Below, one piece after another: positions 7,452 to 16,234 of a DNA stretch of 64,000 nt. Source of the stretch: Nocardioides ferulae (GTDB lineage: Bacteria > Actinomycetota > Actinomycetes > Propionibacteriales > Nocardioidaceae). The notes under the pieces are model-generated. The model ran no database searches, was not told the DNA's origin, and saw only the letters and a program-made list of their open reading frames with translations. The stretch spans positions 124,001-188,000 of the forward strand of contig NZ_QZVR01000007.1 of the NCBI RefSeq assembly GCF_003660455.1, read 5' to 3'. A program made the position numbers and the translations under genes. The stretch's first letter is position 1; each line of letters opens with the position of its first letter.

Positions 7452-9419
7452 ATGACCAGCTCCACGCCCACGAACAACTCGAACACCGCAGAGGGAACCG
7501 ACCCGGACTTTGCGTCTCTCCTCGCGACGCGCGACACAAAGGAGCCCAAGATCTCCGCCATCGTTCGTCTCCACCCGAACCTCTTGGCTCAGCTCGACGC
7601 CGCCTTCCGACGCCACCACTGGCTCGTGAAGTCGACCGGGGTCGGAGAGCTCCTGGACCGCCACTGCCGCAGCTCCAACCGTGGCCGCAAGAAGGCAGGA
7701 CTGGACGGCGCGCTCTACTACGCCCTGCAGCTCACCGCCGTCTTCACCACCGGACAGGCCACCATCGAGCAGATGTACGTGGTCGCCCAGTCGCTCCCTC
7801 TCCCCACCCGAGTCGAGTTCGGGATCGTCGTCTACAAGGACAAGAAGAAGGTCCGCGAGCTCACCCGCAAGCAGCTCTACACGATGACCGAAGGCCTCGG
7901 GAAGAACCTGTCGTACTCGACCGACTGCCTCACCGCGGCAGAACGACGCCTCCCAGAAGAGGAGCAGGAGGCGCTCATCCACGCCCGGCGGACCGAACGT
8001 CGCGCAGTGGTCACCGACATCGTCACCCGCTTGCTCAAGGGGACGCACCTCATCGACATCGAGCACGGCACCTACGCCATCGACGACACCAGCATCTGGG
8101 CATGGTCCAAGGCTCCTCGCAGCTCTCGACACCTGGAAGGTGGCCAGGACCGGCCCCTAGCCGACGAAGACACCGCTGACGCGCCCCCGCACGACGCTTC
8201 CATCCCCGCCGCGGAAGCACCGGCGCCACCGGAGGAAGCGACCCCAGCCAACGCGGAGGACCCGGAACCCTCCGGAACGGAGACAACCGAGGCCAAGGCG
8301 AAGGCCGAGGGGCAGGACAAGGAACCCCAGGATCCTGCACCGTGGCTCTGTCCCGACGCCGCATGGGGCGGGAAGACCGCCAAGAACGGTGCCCAGGTCG
8401 GCATCTACGGGTACAAGGCCCACGTCATCGTCAACACCAAGGAGCCAGGAAGCGAACAGGCACTTCCCATCCTGATCCAGGCGCTCGAGCTCACCCCGGC
8501 CAACGCCGACGTCGTCGACGTATCTTTGCGCCTCATCGACCAGATCCGGGAACGCGCACCCTTCGTCCGGCTCATCGGCGACCGGCACTACGGCTACAAG
8601 CGATACGACCGATGGGCCATGGAGCTGTGGCGACGGCGGATCCACCAAGTCCTCGACCTGCGTGCCGACAAGCCCGGAGTCATGGACCAGTACGGGTCCA
8701 AGGTGATCGACGGCCGCCCCCACTGCCCCGGGATGGGCACCCACCTGGAGACGCTCATCCCGTCTGACGAACCCAAGAAGCAGGCAGAGTTCTGGCGGCA
8801 GATCGCGGAACGAGAGAAGTTCGCGTTGCGCATGGTCAAGGGCCCCCTGGCTTCTCCGGGCAAGACGGCAGCAGGTGAACACGACCCCAAGGTGGGAGTC
8901 ACTCGGTGGCAGTGTCCTGCCGTCGCTGGCACCGTCGGCTGCCCTCTCCGCCCGGGCACCGTGGGGTTGGCCCGACAGGCGGGAGCACCCGTCGTCCCCC
9001 ATCCCCCTGAGGCCGAGGTCGCCCAGGATCTTCCGCGGTGCTGCACCCAGCAGACAATCCAGATCGAGTCCGGCACGCCCATGAAGTACCTGCAGGAGGA
9101 GTACTGGGGCAGCAAAGAATGGGGACTCGTCTACGCCCTGCGCTCGGCGGTCGAGGCCGTCTTCGGCAACATCAAGAACCGTGGCACCGAGGACGTCCGG
9201 CGAGGGTTCGTCCAGGTCGTCGGCCTGCCGCTCGTGACGCTTGCCGTTGCTGCAGCAGCCGCCTGCTACAACATCCGCATCCTTGAGAAGCACGGCCGCG
9301 AGTCAGGCGAGCAGTTCGCCAGTCCGCTGATGAACCACCCCGTCGAGGGAGAGCTCATCGAGAGCCTCGTTCTCCGCGGCGACGACGTCTTCGAGCACCT
9401 CGAGCGAACCGCCGCATGA
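7452..9419 (+). CDS. DDE transposase, IS1182/IS4-like
   Basis: Start is ATG 7452, giving 655 residues. An RNase H-like transposase core is recognisable: first aspartate in AIDDTSIWAW (about 209), second in LIGDRHYGYK (about 376), and glutamate in EAVFGNIKNRG (about 567). A low-complexity, Ala/Pro/Glu-rich insertion (about residues 235-295) separates the first aspartate from the second half of the domain. CPLRP and paired cysteines near residues 498 and 532 resemble the cysteine-bearing insert of IS1182-type enzymes. The frame is open and full length. It follows the recombinase-like gene by 132 bp. A strong hairpin lies just beyond its stop. Confidence 0.85.
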   Translation: MTSSTPTNNSNTAEGTDPDFASLLATRDTKEPKISAIVRLHPNLLAQLDAAFRRHHWLVKSTGVGELLDRHCRSSNRGRKKAGLDGALYYALQLTAVFTTGQATIEQMYVVAQSLPLPTRVEFGIVVYKDKKKVRELTRKQLYTMTEGLGKNLSYSTDCLTAAERRLPEEEQEALIHARRTERRAVVTDIVTRLLKGTHLIDIEHGTYAIDDTSIWAWSKAPRSSRHLEGGQDRPLADEDTADAPPHDASIPAAEAPAPPEEATPANAEDPEPSGTETTEAKAKAEGQDKEPQDPAPWLCPDAAWGGKTAKNGAQVGIYGYKAHVIVNTKEPGSEQALPILIQALELTPANADVVDVSLRLIDQIRERAPFVRLIGDRHYGYKRYDRWAMELWRRRIHQVLDLRADKPGVMDQYGSKVIDGRPHCPGMGTHLETLIPSDEPKKQAEFWRQIAEREKFALRMVKGPLASPGKTAAGEHDPKVGVTRWQCPAVAGTVGCPLRPGTVGLARQAGAPVVPHPPEAEVAQDLPRCCTQQTIQIESGTPMKYLQEEYWGSKEWGLVYALRSAVEAVFGNIKNRGTEDVRRGFVQVVGLPLVTLAVAAAAACYNIRILEKHGRESGEQFASPLMNHPVEGELIESLVLRGDDVFEHLERTAA

Positions 9420-9443
9420 GAACACCCGCTTGAAAAAGCAGCA

Positions 9444-9473
9444 GGGCCCCCACCACGAGCGTGGTGGGGGCCC
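9444..9473 (-). terminator. Intrinsic terminator downstream of ssrA
   Basis: GGGCCCCCACCAC (9444-9456) and GTGGTGGGGGCCC (9461-9473) form a 13-bp perfect stem with a 4-nt loop. On the minus strand it is followed by five U (9433-9437), as expected for termination of ssrA transcription 87 nt past the tmRNA 3' end. It also lies 24 bp after the transposase stop and could act on both strands. Confidence 0.8.
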
Positions 9474-9516
9474 TACTGTTGCTAGAGGGGGCTGTGAGGG
9501 CCTCCCGAACCGTCTC

Positions 9517-9549
9517 CCATTTCGGGAAACTGTTCGGGTCCATTTCGGG
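9517..9549. repeat. Direct repeat CCATTTCGGG, two copies 23 bp apart
   Basis: CCATTTCGGG occurs at 9517-9526 and 9540-9549, between the ssrA 3' end and its terminator. The spacing of about two helical turns suits a protein-binding site, and the place is where an integrase attachment region would sit. Function is inferred only. Confidence 0.4.
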
Positions 9550-9559
9550 GAAGCCCTCG

Positions 9560-9929
9560 TGGTGGAGCTGGCGGGAATCGAACCCGCGTCCTCGAGCGTC
9601 GAACCAGGTCTTCTCCGGGTGCAGTCCGTGATGTCGTCTTCTCAGTCCCGGCGCTCGCACGAACACGTCGCCGACAGACTCAGTCGGGTTTGAGTCCCGA
9701 TCAACCACCCCGACGGCAGTCGATCAGCAAGTCTCCTAGATGACGCCAGGGTCCGGGACGGAGACGGATGCCCGGTCTGACGCTTCGATCACCGCTCAGG
9801 CGGCGAGAGCGAAGGAACTGCGCTTAGCGTTGGCAGTTATTGGTTTCCAGCGATCGTTAACGAGATGACGCTGGCTTCTCGACCCGCTTCCCCTGGAACT
9901 AACGTCCCAAGTCGAAACCGATCAGCCCC
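9560..9929 (-). ncRNA. ssrA: Transfer-messenger RNA (tmRNA)
   Basis: The 370-nt gene begins with GGGGCTGATCGGTTTCGACT and ends with a tRNA-like 3' part containing the T-arm GGGTTCGATTCCC and terminal AGCTCCACCA, so the first and last six bases pair as an acceptor stem. The CCA is encoded. An internal reading frame at 9796-9834 on the minus strand encodes the tag ANAKRSSFALAA followed by TGA, matching the usual A(N/D)...ALAA proteolysis tag. tmRNA rescues stalled ribosomes together with SmpB, encoded 3.5 kb away on the same strand. A strong terminator follows at 9444-9473. Confidence 0.97.
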
Positions 9930-10018
9930 TCTTGAGTTGTGTCCTGCGCGGCGCGAGCCGCATCTGCAGTCTACGGGGTCCAACCACCCCTGCGCACCGG
10001 CTATTCCGGCCCCGGTCC

Positions 10019-10525
10019 TCACGCCGCCACGCGCGCGCCGTGGGCCTGCACGGCGGCGACGAACTGCCCGGCGTACCCGGCCTGACGGAAGTCCTTGAGC
10101 GTGTTCGTCGCGAACCGGTTGATGTGCTCGCGGCTCACGTTGCACGACACCTCACCCATCGGGCCGTGCAGCTGCACCGCCGCGAACGTGAACGGCCCCA
10201 CCCCCTGCCGGCGCACCCACAGCTGCGAGCACGGCACATCCCAGGCGGGCGCGGAGTCGCCGTCCGGGGTGAAGGCGAGACGCCCCTCCCGCAGACTGAA
10301 GGTGCCGTACGTCGAGCCGAGCGCGCCGCCGATGGGTCCGAGCCCGCTCGGGCCCAGCACCTGCGCGCTCCAGCTGCTCGGGGCCGCCGCGAGCCCGTGC
10401 GGGCCGGGCGCCACGAGCGGCTGCGGTGCCGCCGCACGCGAGCGGGTCAGCACGAGCACGAGCAGACCGACGAAGAGCACTCCGACGATGAGCGGCAGCA
10501 CCAGGGCCAAGGCGACGACCTCCAC
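10019..10525 (-). CDS. Hypothetical membrane-anchored protein
   Basis: Start is assigned to GTG 10525, giving 168 residues; the frame remains open far upstream, but only this start puts a transmembrane helix (about residues 2-26) at the N terminus. The remainder is a soluble domain with the segments STYGTFSLREGRLAFTPD and PCSQLWVRRQGVGPFTF, which look like beta strands and resemble a PH-like fold in spacing. That resemblance is only an impression. A single cytoplasmic domain on an N-terminal anchor is the simplest topology. It is divergent from the HNH gene at 10733 and lies 90 bp from ssrA. No function can be assigned. Confidence 0.7.
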   Translation of the reverse strand: MEVVALALVLPLIVGVLFVGLLVLVLTRSRAAAPQPLVAPGPHGLAAAPSSWSAQVLGPSGLGPIGGALGSTYGTFSLREGRLAFTPDGDSAPAWDVPCSQLWVRRQGVGPFTFAAVQLHGPMGEVSCNVSREHINRFATNTLKDFRQAGYAGQFVAAVQAHGARVAA

Positions 10526-10570
10526 GACCCGAGACTGCCCACCTGACGCAGGCACAAACGAGGGACGGAT

Positions 10571-10622
10571 CGGCCGGCTCCGCCGCCCCCGGTGGTGAGC
10601 CGCCCGGTGGTCGAGCCGGCCG
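10571..10622. repeat. 10-bp inverted repeat in a divergent intergenic region
   Basis: CGGCCGGCTC (10571-10580) and GAGCCGGCCG (10613-10622) are exact inverted copies. They sit in the 207-bp gap between the genes starting at 10525 and 10733, where both promoters must lie. In DNA this GC-rich a chance match is possible. Confidence 0.3.
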
Positions 10623-10732
10623 AGACCCCCGCATCGTGCCCCGTTGTCCACAACCGACAGCCACACGACCTCATCCACAGATCGAACACCTGCACGAACA
10701 CGACTGTCGGCGGTCGCCTCTAACGTAGTGCC

Positions 10733-12004
10733 ATGACGACGACCAACACCCGGGAGCATCCGCTCCAGGCATGCGCCACCGCGATCACCGCGGCGCTCGC
10801 CGACGTCGTCGACCTCGACCCCACCTGGCTGCCCATCGACACCAAAGCCGACGTGTTGATCGAGCTGGCCCAGGCTCATGAACGGCTCGGCGCGCTCAAG
10901 GCCAGGGTGATCGCTGCCTCCGGCGACCTCGCCGACGACCGCGGCGCCCGCTCGGTGGCCTCCTGGCTCGCGGTCGAGACCCGCGACGAACCCGCCTGCT
11001 GCGCCGCCGAAGAGAAGCTCGCCAAGACCCTCGACCGCAAATACGCCGTCCTTGCGTCCGCGTGGGCCACCGGCGCGGTGAACCGCAACCAGGTCACCGT
11101 CATCGCCCGATCGCTCGACGACCTCCCTCGCCGCGTCGGCGCCGAGGTCATCGCCGCCGCCGAGACTGAGCTCGTCCGCCTCGCGGGCATCCACAACCCC
11201 CGCGACCTCCGGGTGCTGGGCCGCCGGATCCTCGAGGTCGTCGCCCCCGACATCGCCGAAGAAGAAGAACGCAAGCGGCTCGAAGACGAAGAACGCGCAG
11301 CCCGCGCCAGAACGCGCTTGGTGTTCAAGCCGTTGGGTGATGGCCGCACCCGGATCGTCGCCGACATCCCCGACGCCGTCGCCGCGATCTTCAAGACCGC
11401 CCTCCACGCCTACACCAGCCCCAGACTCGACCACCACCAGGAAGTTGCCGATGGGCTACCAAGGACCGACCCCGACACCGGCGAACGCATCCCCCACGAC
11501 CAGCTCCTCGGCCTCGCGTTCTGCGCCCTCGTCGAGCACATCCCGGTCGATCGGCTCCCCACCCAGGGCAGGACCCCGGTCAAGGTCGTCGCCCAGATCG
11601 ACCAGCAACAGCTCCGCGACGACCTCGGCGCCGCGGGCCTCTCCACCGGCGACCAGATCTCCATCAGCGAGGTCCGCCGCCTGGCCTGTGAGCACTCGAT
11701 CCTCCCCGCTGTCCTCGACGGCGAGAGCGAGGTGCTCAACCTGGGCCGCGGCAAACGGTTCTTCGACGGGGCACAACGCATCGCGATGGGCCTGGTCCAC
11801 CACGAATGCCAAGCACGCGGCTGCACCGTGCCCGCCGAATGGTGCGAAGCCCACCACAAGAAGCCCTGGGTCAAAGGCGGCACCACCGACCTCGCCGACG
11901 GCGCACTCCTCTGCCCCTGGCACCACCACCGCGCCCACGATGATCGCTACCAACAGAGCTGGGCACCCGACGGCACCGTCACCTTCACCCGACTCCGCCA
12001 ATAG
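10733..12004 (+). CDS. DUF222 and HNH endonuclease domain protein (13E12 repeat family)
   Basis: This 423-residue protein starts at ATG 10733. The first 290 residues match the helical DUF222 region abundant in actinobacteria, including the charged stretch EEEERKRLEDEERAARA near residue 180. The C-terminal part holds an HNH module: paired cysteines in ECQARGCTVPAEWCEAHH (about 360), then KPWVKGGTTDLADGALLCPWHHH, giving the histidines and cysteines for a beta-beta-alpha metal nuclease. Members occur in many copies per genome and are often considered selfish or repeat-associated. It interrupts the interval between ssrA and smpB. Activity is unproven, but the motif is complete. Confidence 0.9.
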   Translation: MTTTNTREHPLQACATAITAALADVVDLDPTWLPIDTKADVLIELAQAHERLGALKARVIAASGDLADDRGARSVASWLAVETRDEPACCAAEEKLAKTLDRKYAVLASAWATGAVNRNQVTVIARSLDDLPRRVGAEVIAAAETELVRLAGIHNPRDLRVLGRRILEVVAPDIAEEEERKRLEDEERAARARTRLVFKPLGDGRTRIVADIPDAVAAIFKTALHAYTSPRLDHHQEVADGLPRTDPDTGERIPHDQLLGLAFCALVEHIPVDRLPTQGRTPVKVVAQIDQQQLRDDLGAAGLSTGDQISISEVRRLACEHSILPAVLDGESEVLNLGRGKRFFDGAQRIAMGLVHHECQARGCTVPAEWCEAHHKKPWVKGGTTDLADGALLCPWHHHRAHDDRYQQSWAPDGTVTFTRLRQ

Positions 12005-12145
12005 GCCTCGCCGGCACGACCGGACCCGCGAGCGGAGACCGTCACGGCATGGCGACTCGCCCCTGCCGGCTACTGGCGCGCCATCTCGCGGCCACCAGCC
12101 GGCTGTGGCCTTCGACAGCCCCCGACCAGCGTGTTTGCATGTCCC

Positions 12146-12463
12146 ATGGCAAAGACCCGCATCTGGCTCGCGCTCGGGCTCCTGCTGATGCTGCTCGGCG
12201 TCGTCGTGTTCCTGCTCCAGCCAGGACCTCCGGACGGCGAGTGCGTCCCCGAAGGAGCCCCCTCTTCCGGCTGGGTGATCAGCGACTGCCCGATGTCCGA
12301 GGAGAGCTACGCGGAGATCCGTGACTACGAGACCTCGCCCAAGCCGTTTCGGATCGCCGGCCTCATCCTGGTCGTCACCGGCCTCGCCGCCCTCGTCGTC
12401 GGGTTCGTGACCGGGCGCCGCAGCAGCCCCGACGCTCCCCCCACCCCGCCGGGCACGGCCTGA
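12146..12463 (+). CDS. Small membrane protein, unknown function
   Basis: The start is assigned to ATG 12146 (an in-frame GTG lies at 12131), giving 105 residues. It has two predicted transmembrane helices, IWLALGLLLMLLGVVVFLL (about residues 5-23) and IAGLILVVTGLAALVVGFV (about residues 72-90), with an intervening loop containing two cysteines (C33 and C49) that could form a disulfide outside the membrane. The C terminus is Pro/Ser-rich and probably cytoplasmic. It converges with the amidohydrolase gene, only 3 bp away. I do not recognise a family. Confidence 0.7.
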   Translation: MAKTRIWLALGLLLMLLGVVVFLLQPGPPDGECVPEGAPSSGWVISDCPMSEESYAEIRDYETSPKPFRIAGLILVVTGLAALVVGFVTGRRSSPDAPPTPPGTA

Positions 12464-12466
12464 CCG

Positions 12467-13417
12467 TCACCGCGGGTCGCCGAAGAGCCGCATCCCGTTG
12501 TGCCAGCAGACCGCCCGCAGCCAGTCGTCGCCCAGATCCAGGCGGGCCAGGCCCTCCAGCTGGTGGGCGTAGGGGTACGGGATCGTCGGGAAGTCGCTGC
12601 CGAGCAGCACCTTCTCCCCCAAGTCGGCCAGCCGCGGCAACAGCTCCGCCGGATAGGGCGCGTCGGTGTCGAAGAAGTCCGTGAAGACCATCGTGGTGTC
12701 CAGGTGCACCCGCTCGTGCGCCTCGGCCAGTTCCAGGAACGGCTCGAACTCCGGGGCGCCCATGTGCGCGATCAGCAGCGTGAGCCGCGGGAAGCGCGCG
12801 AGCAGCCGGCGTACCGACTCCGGTCCGGTGTGCGTGCCCGGCACCGGCCCCGAGCCGGCGTGCAGCACCACCGGCGTGCCGGCGTCCTCGAGCACGCCCC
12901 AGACCGGGTCGAGCAACGGGTCGTCGGCCGCGAACTCCCCCACCTGCAGGTGCACCTTGAACACCTCCACGCCCCCGCCGACCAGGTCCGCGACATAGCC
13001 GCCGGCCCCCGGCTCGGGGAAGAACGTGCCCGACCACAACACCTCCGGCACTCCGGCGGCGAAGTCACGAGACCAGTCGTTGAGGTACGCAGCGACCCCC
13101 GGCTTGTGTGCATACGGCAACGTCGGGAAGCGGCGCACCCCCATGTCTCGCAGCAGCGACACTCGCTCCTCGTGCGCCTGCCGGTAGCGGATCGGCCACT
13201 CACGGCCGATCTTCGGCCCGGCAGAGTCGAAGACCGCCCACACCGCGCGCTGGATGTTCGGCGGCAGGAAGTGCACGTGCACGTCGAACAGGCCCGGGAG
13301 CCCGAGACCCTCCCAGAAGGCCCGGACCGGGGCGACGTCGGTCTCGGCGAGCTCGACCGCCGACGGCCCCTCAACCACCGACTGCGGCTCGACCACCGGG
13401 CGGCCCGGCTCAGTCAC
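12467..13417 (-). CDS. Amidohydrolase family protein (ACMSD-like metal hydrolase)
   Basis: This 316-residue protein has the family's metal-binding HxH near its N terminus ([12 protein letters not shown], about residues 41-52). Further likely ligands are [12 protein letters not shown] (about 180-191), [12 protein letters not shown] (about 213-224) and [14 protein letters not shown] (about 271-284), a typical amidohydrolase-2 TIM-barrel order. Members include decarboxylases and lactonases, and the substrate cannot be told. The GTG start lies inside the end of smpB, overlapping by 8 bp, so it is probably translated from the smpB transcript. Confidence 0.88.
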   Translation of the reverse strand: MTEPGRPVVEPQSVVEGPSAVELAETDVAPVRAFWEGLGLPGLFDVHVHFLPPNIQRAVWAVFDSAGPKIGREWPIRYRQAHEERVSLLRDMGVRRFPTLPYAHKPGVAAYLNDWSRDFAAGVPEVLWSGTFFPEPGAGGYVADLVGGGVEVFKVHLQVGEFAADDPLLDPVWGVLEDAGTPVVLHAGSGPVPGTHTGPESVRRLLARFPRLTLLIAHMGAPEFEPFLELAEAHERVHLDTTMVFTDFFDTDAPYPAELLPRLADLGEKVLLGSDFPTIPYPYAHQLEGLARLDLGDDWLRAVCWHNGMRLFGDPR

Positions 13418-13889
13418 TCATGCCCTTGAGCCGGCGACCCAGGGCCTGCTCCTTCTCACGGTCCGCCTGCCGGGCGGCCAGCGTCTGCCGCTTGTCCCAG
13501 GTCTTCTTGCCCTTGGCCAACCCGATCTCGATCTTCGCCCGGCCGTCCTTGAAGTAGAGCGCCAGCGGGATCACCGTCAGCCCCTTCTCGGACACCCGGC
13601 GCTCGATCTTGTCGATCTCCTGACGGTTCAGCAGCAGCTTGCGCTTGCGGCGGGCGGCGTGGTTGGTCCAGGTGCCCTGGGAGTACTCCGGGATGTGCAC
13701 GCCGTGCAGCCACGCCTCGTGGTTGTCGATGTCGACGAATCCGTCGACCAGCGAGGCCCGGCCCATCCGCAGCGACTTCACCTCGGTGCCTTGGAGCACG
13801 AGACCCGCCTCGTAGGTGTCCTCGATGGCGTAGTCGTGACGCGCCTTCTTGTTCTGCGCGATCATCTTCTGCCCCTGCTCCCTGGCCAT
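13410..13889 (-). CDS. smpB: SsrA-binding protein SmpB
   Basis: This 159-residue protein binds the tRNA-like domain of tmRNA and delivers it to stalled ribosomes. The conserved SmpB core is visible: [19 protein letters not shown] near the N terminus, [14 protein letters not shown] (about 33-46), [14 protein letters not shown] (about 65-78) and the basic C-terminal tail [20 protein letters not shown] that enters the mRNA channel. Start is ATG 13889. It lies 50 bp downstream of the M23 peptidase gene and on the same strand as ssrA. The order ftsE-ftsX-M23-smpB is common in actinobacteria. Confidence 0.97.
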   Translation of the reverse strand: MAREQGQKMIAQNKKARHDYAIEDTYEAGLVLQGTEVKSLRMGRASLVDGFVDIDNHEAWLHGVHIPEYSQGTWTNHAARRKRKLLLNRQEIDKIERRVSEKGLTVIPLALYFKDGRAKIEIGLAKGKKTWDKRQTLAARQADREKEQALGRRLKGMSD

Positions 13890-13939
13890 GGGCCCATCCT
13901 CTCAACCGGTGGCAACCGGGTTGTGCGGGGAGGGCGGCC

Positions 13940-15193
13940 TCAGAAGAACGGCAGCGGGTTGACCGGGTTTCCGTCCTGCAGGGCGCTGAAGTGCAGGTGG
14001 CAGCCGGTCGACCAGCCCGTGTCGCCCATGTAGCCGATCAACTGGCCACGCCGCACCCGCTGGCCCACGCCCACCTGGTAGCCGGAGGCGTGGTTGTAGA
14101 CGACGGTGAGGTTCTTGCCGTTGACCTGGCCCACGTTGAGGTAGAGCCGGTTGCCGTAGACGCTCGAGTAGTAGCGCGACATCACGGTGCCGTCCGCGAC
14201 GGCGTACATCGGGGCACCGCAGCCGGCGCCGAAGTCGGTGCCGTCGTGCAGGCCGTAGTAGCCGTAGATCGGGTGGGTGCGGTAGCCGAACGGCGAGGTG
14301 ACGTAGCCGTCCACCGGACGCATCAGCAGACCGTTGGTGGCGCCCCGGTAGCCGCCCGCCGCGTTGCGGGACTGGCGCAGGATGCGCTCCTTGATCCGCT
14401 GCTCGCGCTCCTTGAGCCGGGCCAGCACCGCCTGGTCGCGCTGGCGCGCCTTCGCCGCCGCGGCGCGGGCGTCGCGACGGTCGACCACCATCTCGCGCAC
14501 CCGCTGCTTCGCGGAGCGGGCCTCGATGGTGAGCGCCCGCATCGTCTCCAGGTGCTCGGCGGCCTCCCGGCGCTGCACCGCGACCTCGTCGCGGGCGTCC
14601 TCCACCTCGTCCTCGTTGACCTGGAGCAGCACCTCGGCGGCGTGCAGGTCGTCGTAGGCGCGGGTCTCGCGGCCCACGATGACGTCCTGGGCCTGCATCC
14701 GGTGGGTCAGGTCGGCGGGCGTCTCCGCGTTGAGCAGCGACGCGAACGCCAGCAGCTCGGGGTCGCCCTGCTGATAGATGTCGGTGACGGTGTCGGCCAC
14801 GACCTCGCGCTGGTCGGCCAGCGCCGCCTGCCCGCTCGCCAGCTCCTCCCGGGCCTCCGCGAGACGCTGCACCGCCTCCTCGAGCTTGACCTGCATCTGC
14901 TCGTCGCGGGCGCGGGCCTCGTCGAGCCGGGCGCGGACGGCGTCCAGCTCGCCCTGCGCCTCGGCGAGGCTGGCGCGCGCCGCCTCGAACCGGGCGGTGG
15001 CGCGGCGGAACCGGTCGCTGGAGTGCTCCAGCTCCTCCGCCGCCTCGTGCAGGTCGCGTTCGACCTGCTTCTGCTCCTGCTTGAGGTCGTCCTGGGCGTT
15101 CGCCTGTGGCGAGGCGAGCGCGCCCAGCAGCACCGCGCCGGTCGCGAACGACGCGACGGCACGCTGGCGGGCGGTACGGGGGAAGAGACGCAC
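13940..15193 (-). CDS. M23 family metallopeptidase with coiled coil, probable FtsEX-linked cell wall hydrolase
   Basis: This 417-residue secreted protein begins with a basic n-region and hydrophobic stretch (RAVASFATGAVLLGALASPQ), a likely signal peptide. Residues of about 35-270 form a long heptad-rich coiled coil. The C-terminal domain (from about 300) carries M23/LytM signatures HDGTDFGAGCGAP (zinc ligands H and D) and GCHLHFSAL (HxH), so the zinc site looks complete. In other bacteria FtsEX opens such proteins through their coiled coil to activate peptidoglycan cleavage, and this gene sits directly downstream of ftsX. The substrate is probably a peptidoglycan cross-link. Confidence 0.93.
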   Translation of the reverse strand: MRLFPRTARQRAVASFATGAVLLGALASPQANAQDDLKQEQKQVERDLHEAAEELEHSSDRFRRATARFEAARASLAEAQGELDAVRARLDEARARDEQMQVKLEEAVQRLAEAREELASGQAALADQREVVADTVTDIYQQGDPELLAFASLLNAETPADLTHRMQAQDVIVGRETRAYDDLHAAEVLLQVNEDEVEDARDEVAVQRREAAEHLETMRALTIEARSAKQRVREMVVDRRDARAAAAKARQRDQAVLARLKEREQRIKERILRQSRNAAGGYRGATNGLLMRPVDGYVTSPFGYRTHPIYGYYGLHDGTDFGAGCGAPMYAVADGTVMSRYYSSVYGNRLYLNVGQVNGKNLTVVYNHASGYQVGVGQRVRRGQLIGYMGDTGWSTGCHLHFSALQDGNPVNPLPFF

Positions 15194-15248
15194 CGGGTCA
15201 GCCTTCGATGTTCGGGGAAGAGAACGCCTCGACGGTAGACGCCAGCGG

Positions 15249-16154
15249 TCAGACTTTGAGGTATTTGCGGGTCAGTAGGAGTGTCGGGAGCAGGGTCAGC
15301 ACCGGGCCGACGATCGCGACCAGGCCCAGCGCGTTGAGGTACTCCGGCCAGCCGACCCAGGGGATGAAGCCCAGGTTGTCGGCCAGCCGCTCCTCGACAC
15401 CGAAGTAGACGAAGGCCGCCAGCGCTCCCCCGGCCAGCGCCACGGAGACCAAGGCGGTGACCACCGCCTCGAGCAGGAACGGCATCGTGATGTAGATCGT
15501 CGAGGCGCCGACGAGGCGCATGATCCCGATCTCGCGACGCCGCGCGAAGGCGGCCAGCCGGATCGTGTTTCCGACCAGCAGCAGTGCGGCCAGCACCAGG
15601 AACACCGCCGTGCCGAGCGCGCCCAGCTGCAGCGCCGAGATCGAGTCGTAGATCGGTTCCAGCGTCTCTCGGGCGTCGCGGATGTCGCTGACGCCGGCCA
15701 GCCCGATCACCGCGCTCGTGATGCCTTCGTACTCGTCGGGATCCTCCAGCGTGATCCACAACGACTCGGGCATGTCGTCGGCGGTCGCGGCGGGGTTCGG
15801 CCCGTCGAACTTCTCCGGTCCGAGGAGCTCCTTGATCTTCTCGAATGCCTCCTCCTTGGACTCGAAGTGGTGGTCGGCGACCTCGGGGTTCTCCTCGACC
15901 ACTTCGGCGATGGCGTCCTTCTGGGCGTCGGTGACCTCGCCGGTGCAGGTCGGGTTGTCGTCGTCGGCCTTGCACAGCCAAACGGTGATCTGCAGTTGCG
16001 AGCCCCACTGCTGGGCGGCCTTGTCGGCCTGCTGGTTGAGGAGCAGCCCGAGGCCGACCAGGGTCAGCGAGACGAACAGGGTGAGCACCACCGCGATGTG
16101 CATCGACAGGTTGCGGCGCAGGCCCTGGCCCAGGTTGGAGAAGACATAGCGCAT
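15249..16154 (-). CDS. ftsX: Cell division permease FtsX
   Basis: This 301-residue protein has the FtsX topology: an N-terminal transmembrane helix (about 22-42), a large external domain (about 45-170) and three further helices in the C-terminal half. The start MRYVFSNLGQGLRRNLSMHI is typical of actinobacterial FtsX, whose N-terminal segment precedes the first membrane helix. Two cysteines in the external domain (WLCKADDDNPTC, about residues 60-71) could form a disulfide. With FtsE it forms an ABC-type complex that signals to wall hydrolases at division. It lies 80 bp downstream of ftsE and 55 bp upstream of the M23 gene. Confidence 0.96.
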   Translation of the reverse strand: MRYVFSNLGQGLRRNLSMHIAVVLTLFVSLTLVGLGLLLNQQADKAAQQWGSQLQITVWLCKADDDNPTCTGEVTDAQKDAIAEVVEENPEVADHHFESKEEAFEKIKELLGPEKFDGPNPAATADDMPESLWITLEDPDEYEGITSAVIGLAGVSDIRDARETLEPIYDSISALQLGALGTAVFLVLAALLLVGNTIRLAAFARRREIGIMRLVGASTIYITMPFLLEAVVTALVSVALAGGALAAFVYFGVEERLADNLGFIPWVGWPEYLNALGLVAIVGPVLTLLPTLLLTRKYLKV

Positions 16155-16234
16155 GACGGGTGGGAGACCTCTTTGCTATGGGTGCGGTGCGGGGAGTGGG
16201 AAGGTCGGGTGGGGACGGGTCCCGGTGGCGGTCG

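Larger units (their letters stand above)
5262..9419 (+). mobile_element. Probable mobile element: recombinase-like gene plus DDE transposase
   Basis: Two rightward genes, a recombinase-like protein and a DDE transposase, occupy this interval and end about 140 bp from the 3' end of ssrA, a common insertion target. No terminal inverted repeats or target-site duplication could be found by eye, so the limits given are only those of the genes. The adjoining restriction operon may travel with them. Confidence 0.5.

Noticed and set aside
5063..9559. Terminal inverted repeats of the transposase element
   Set aside because: The flanks of the two genes were compared by eye and no convincing matching pair of ends was found.
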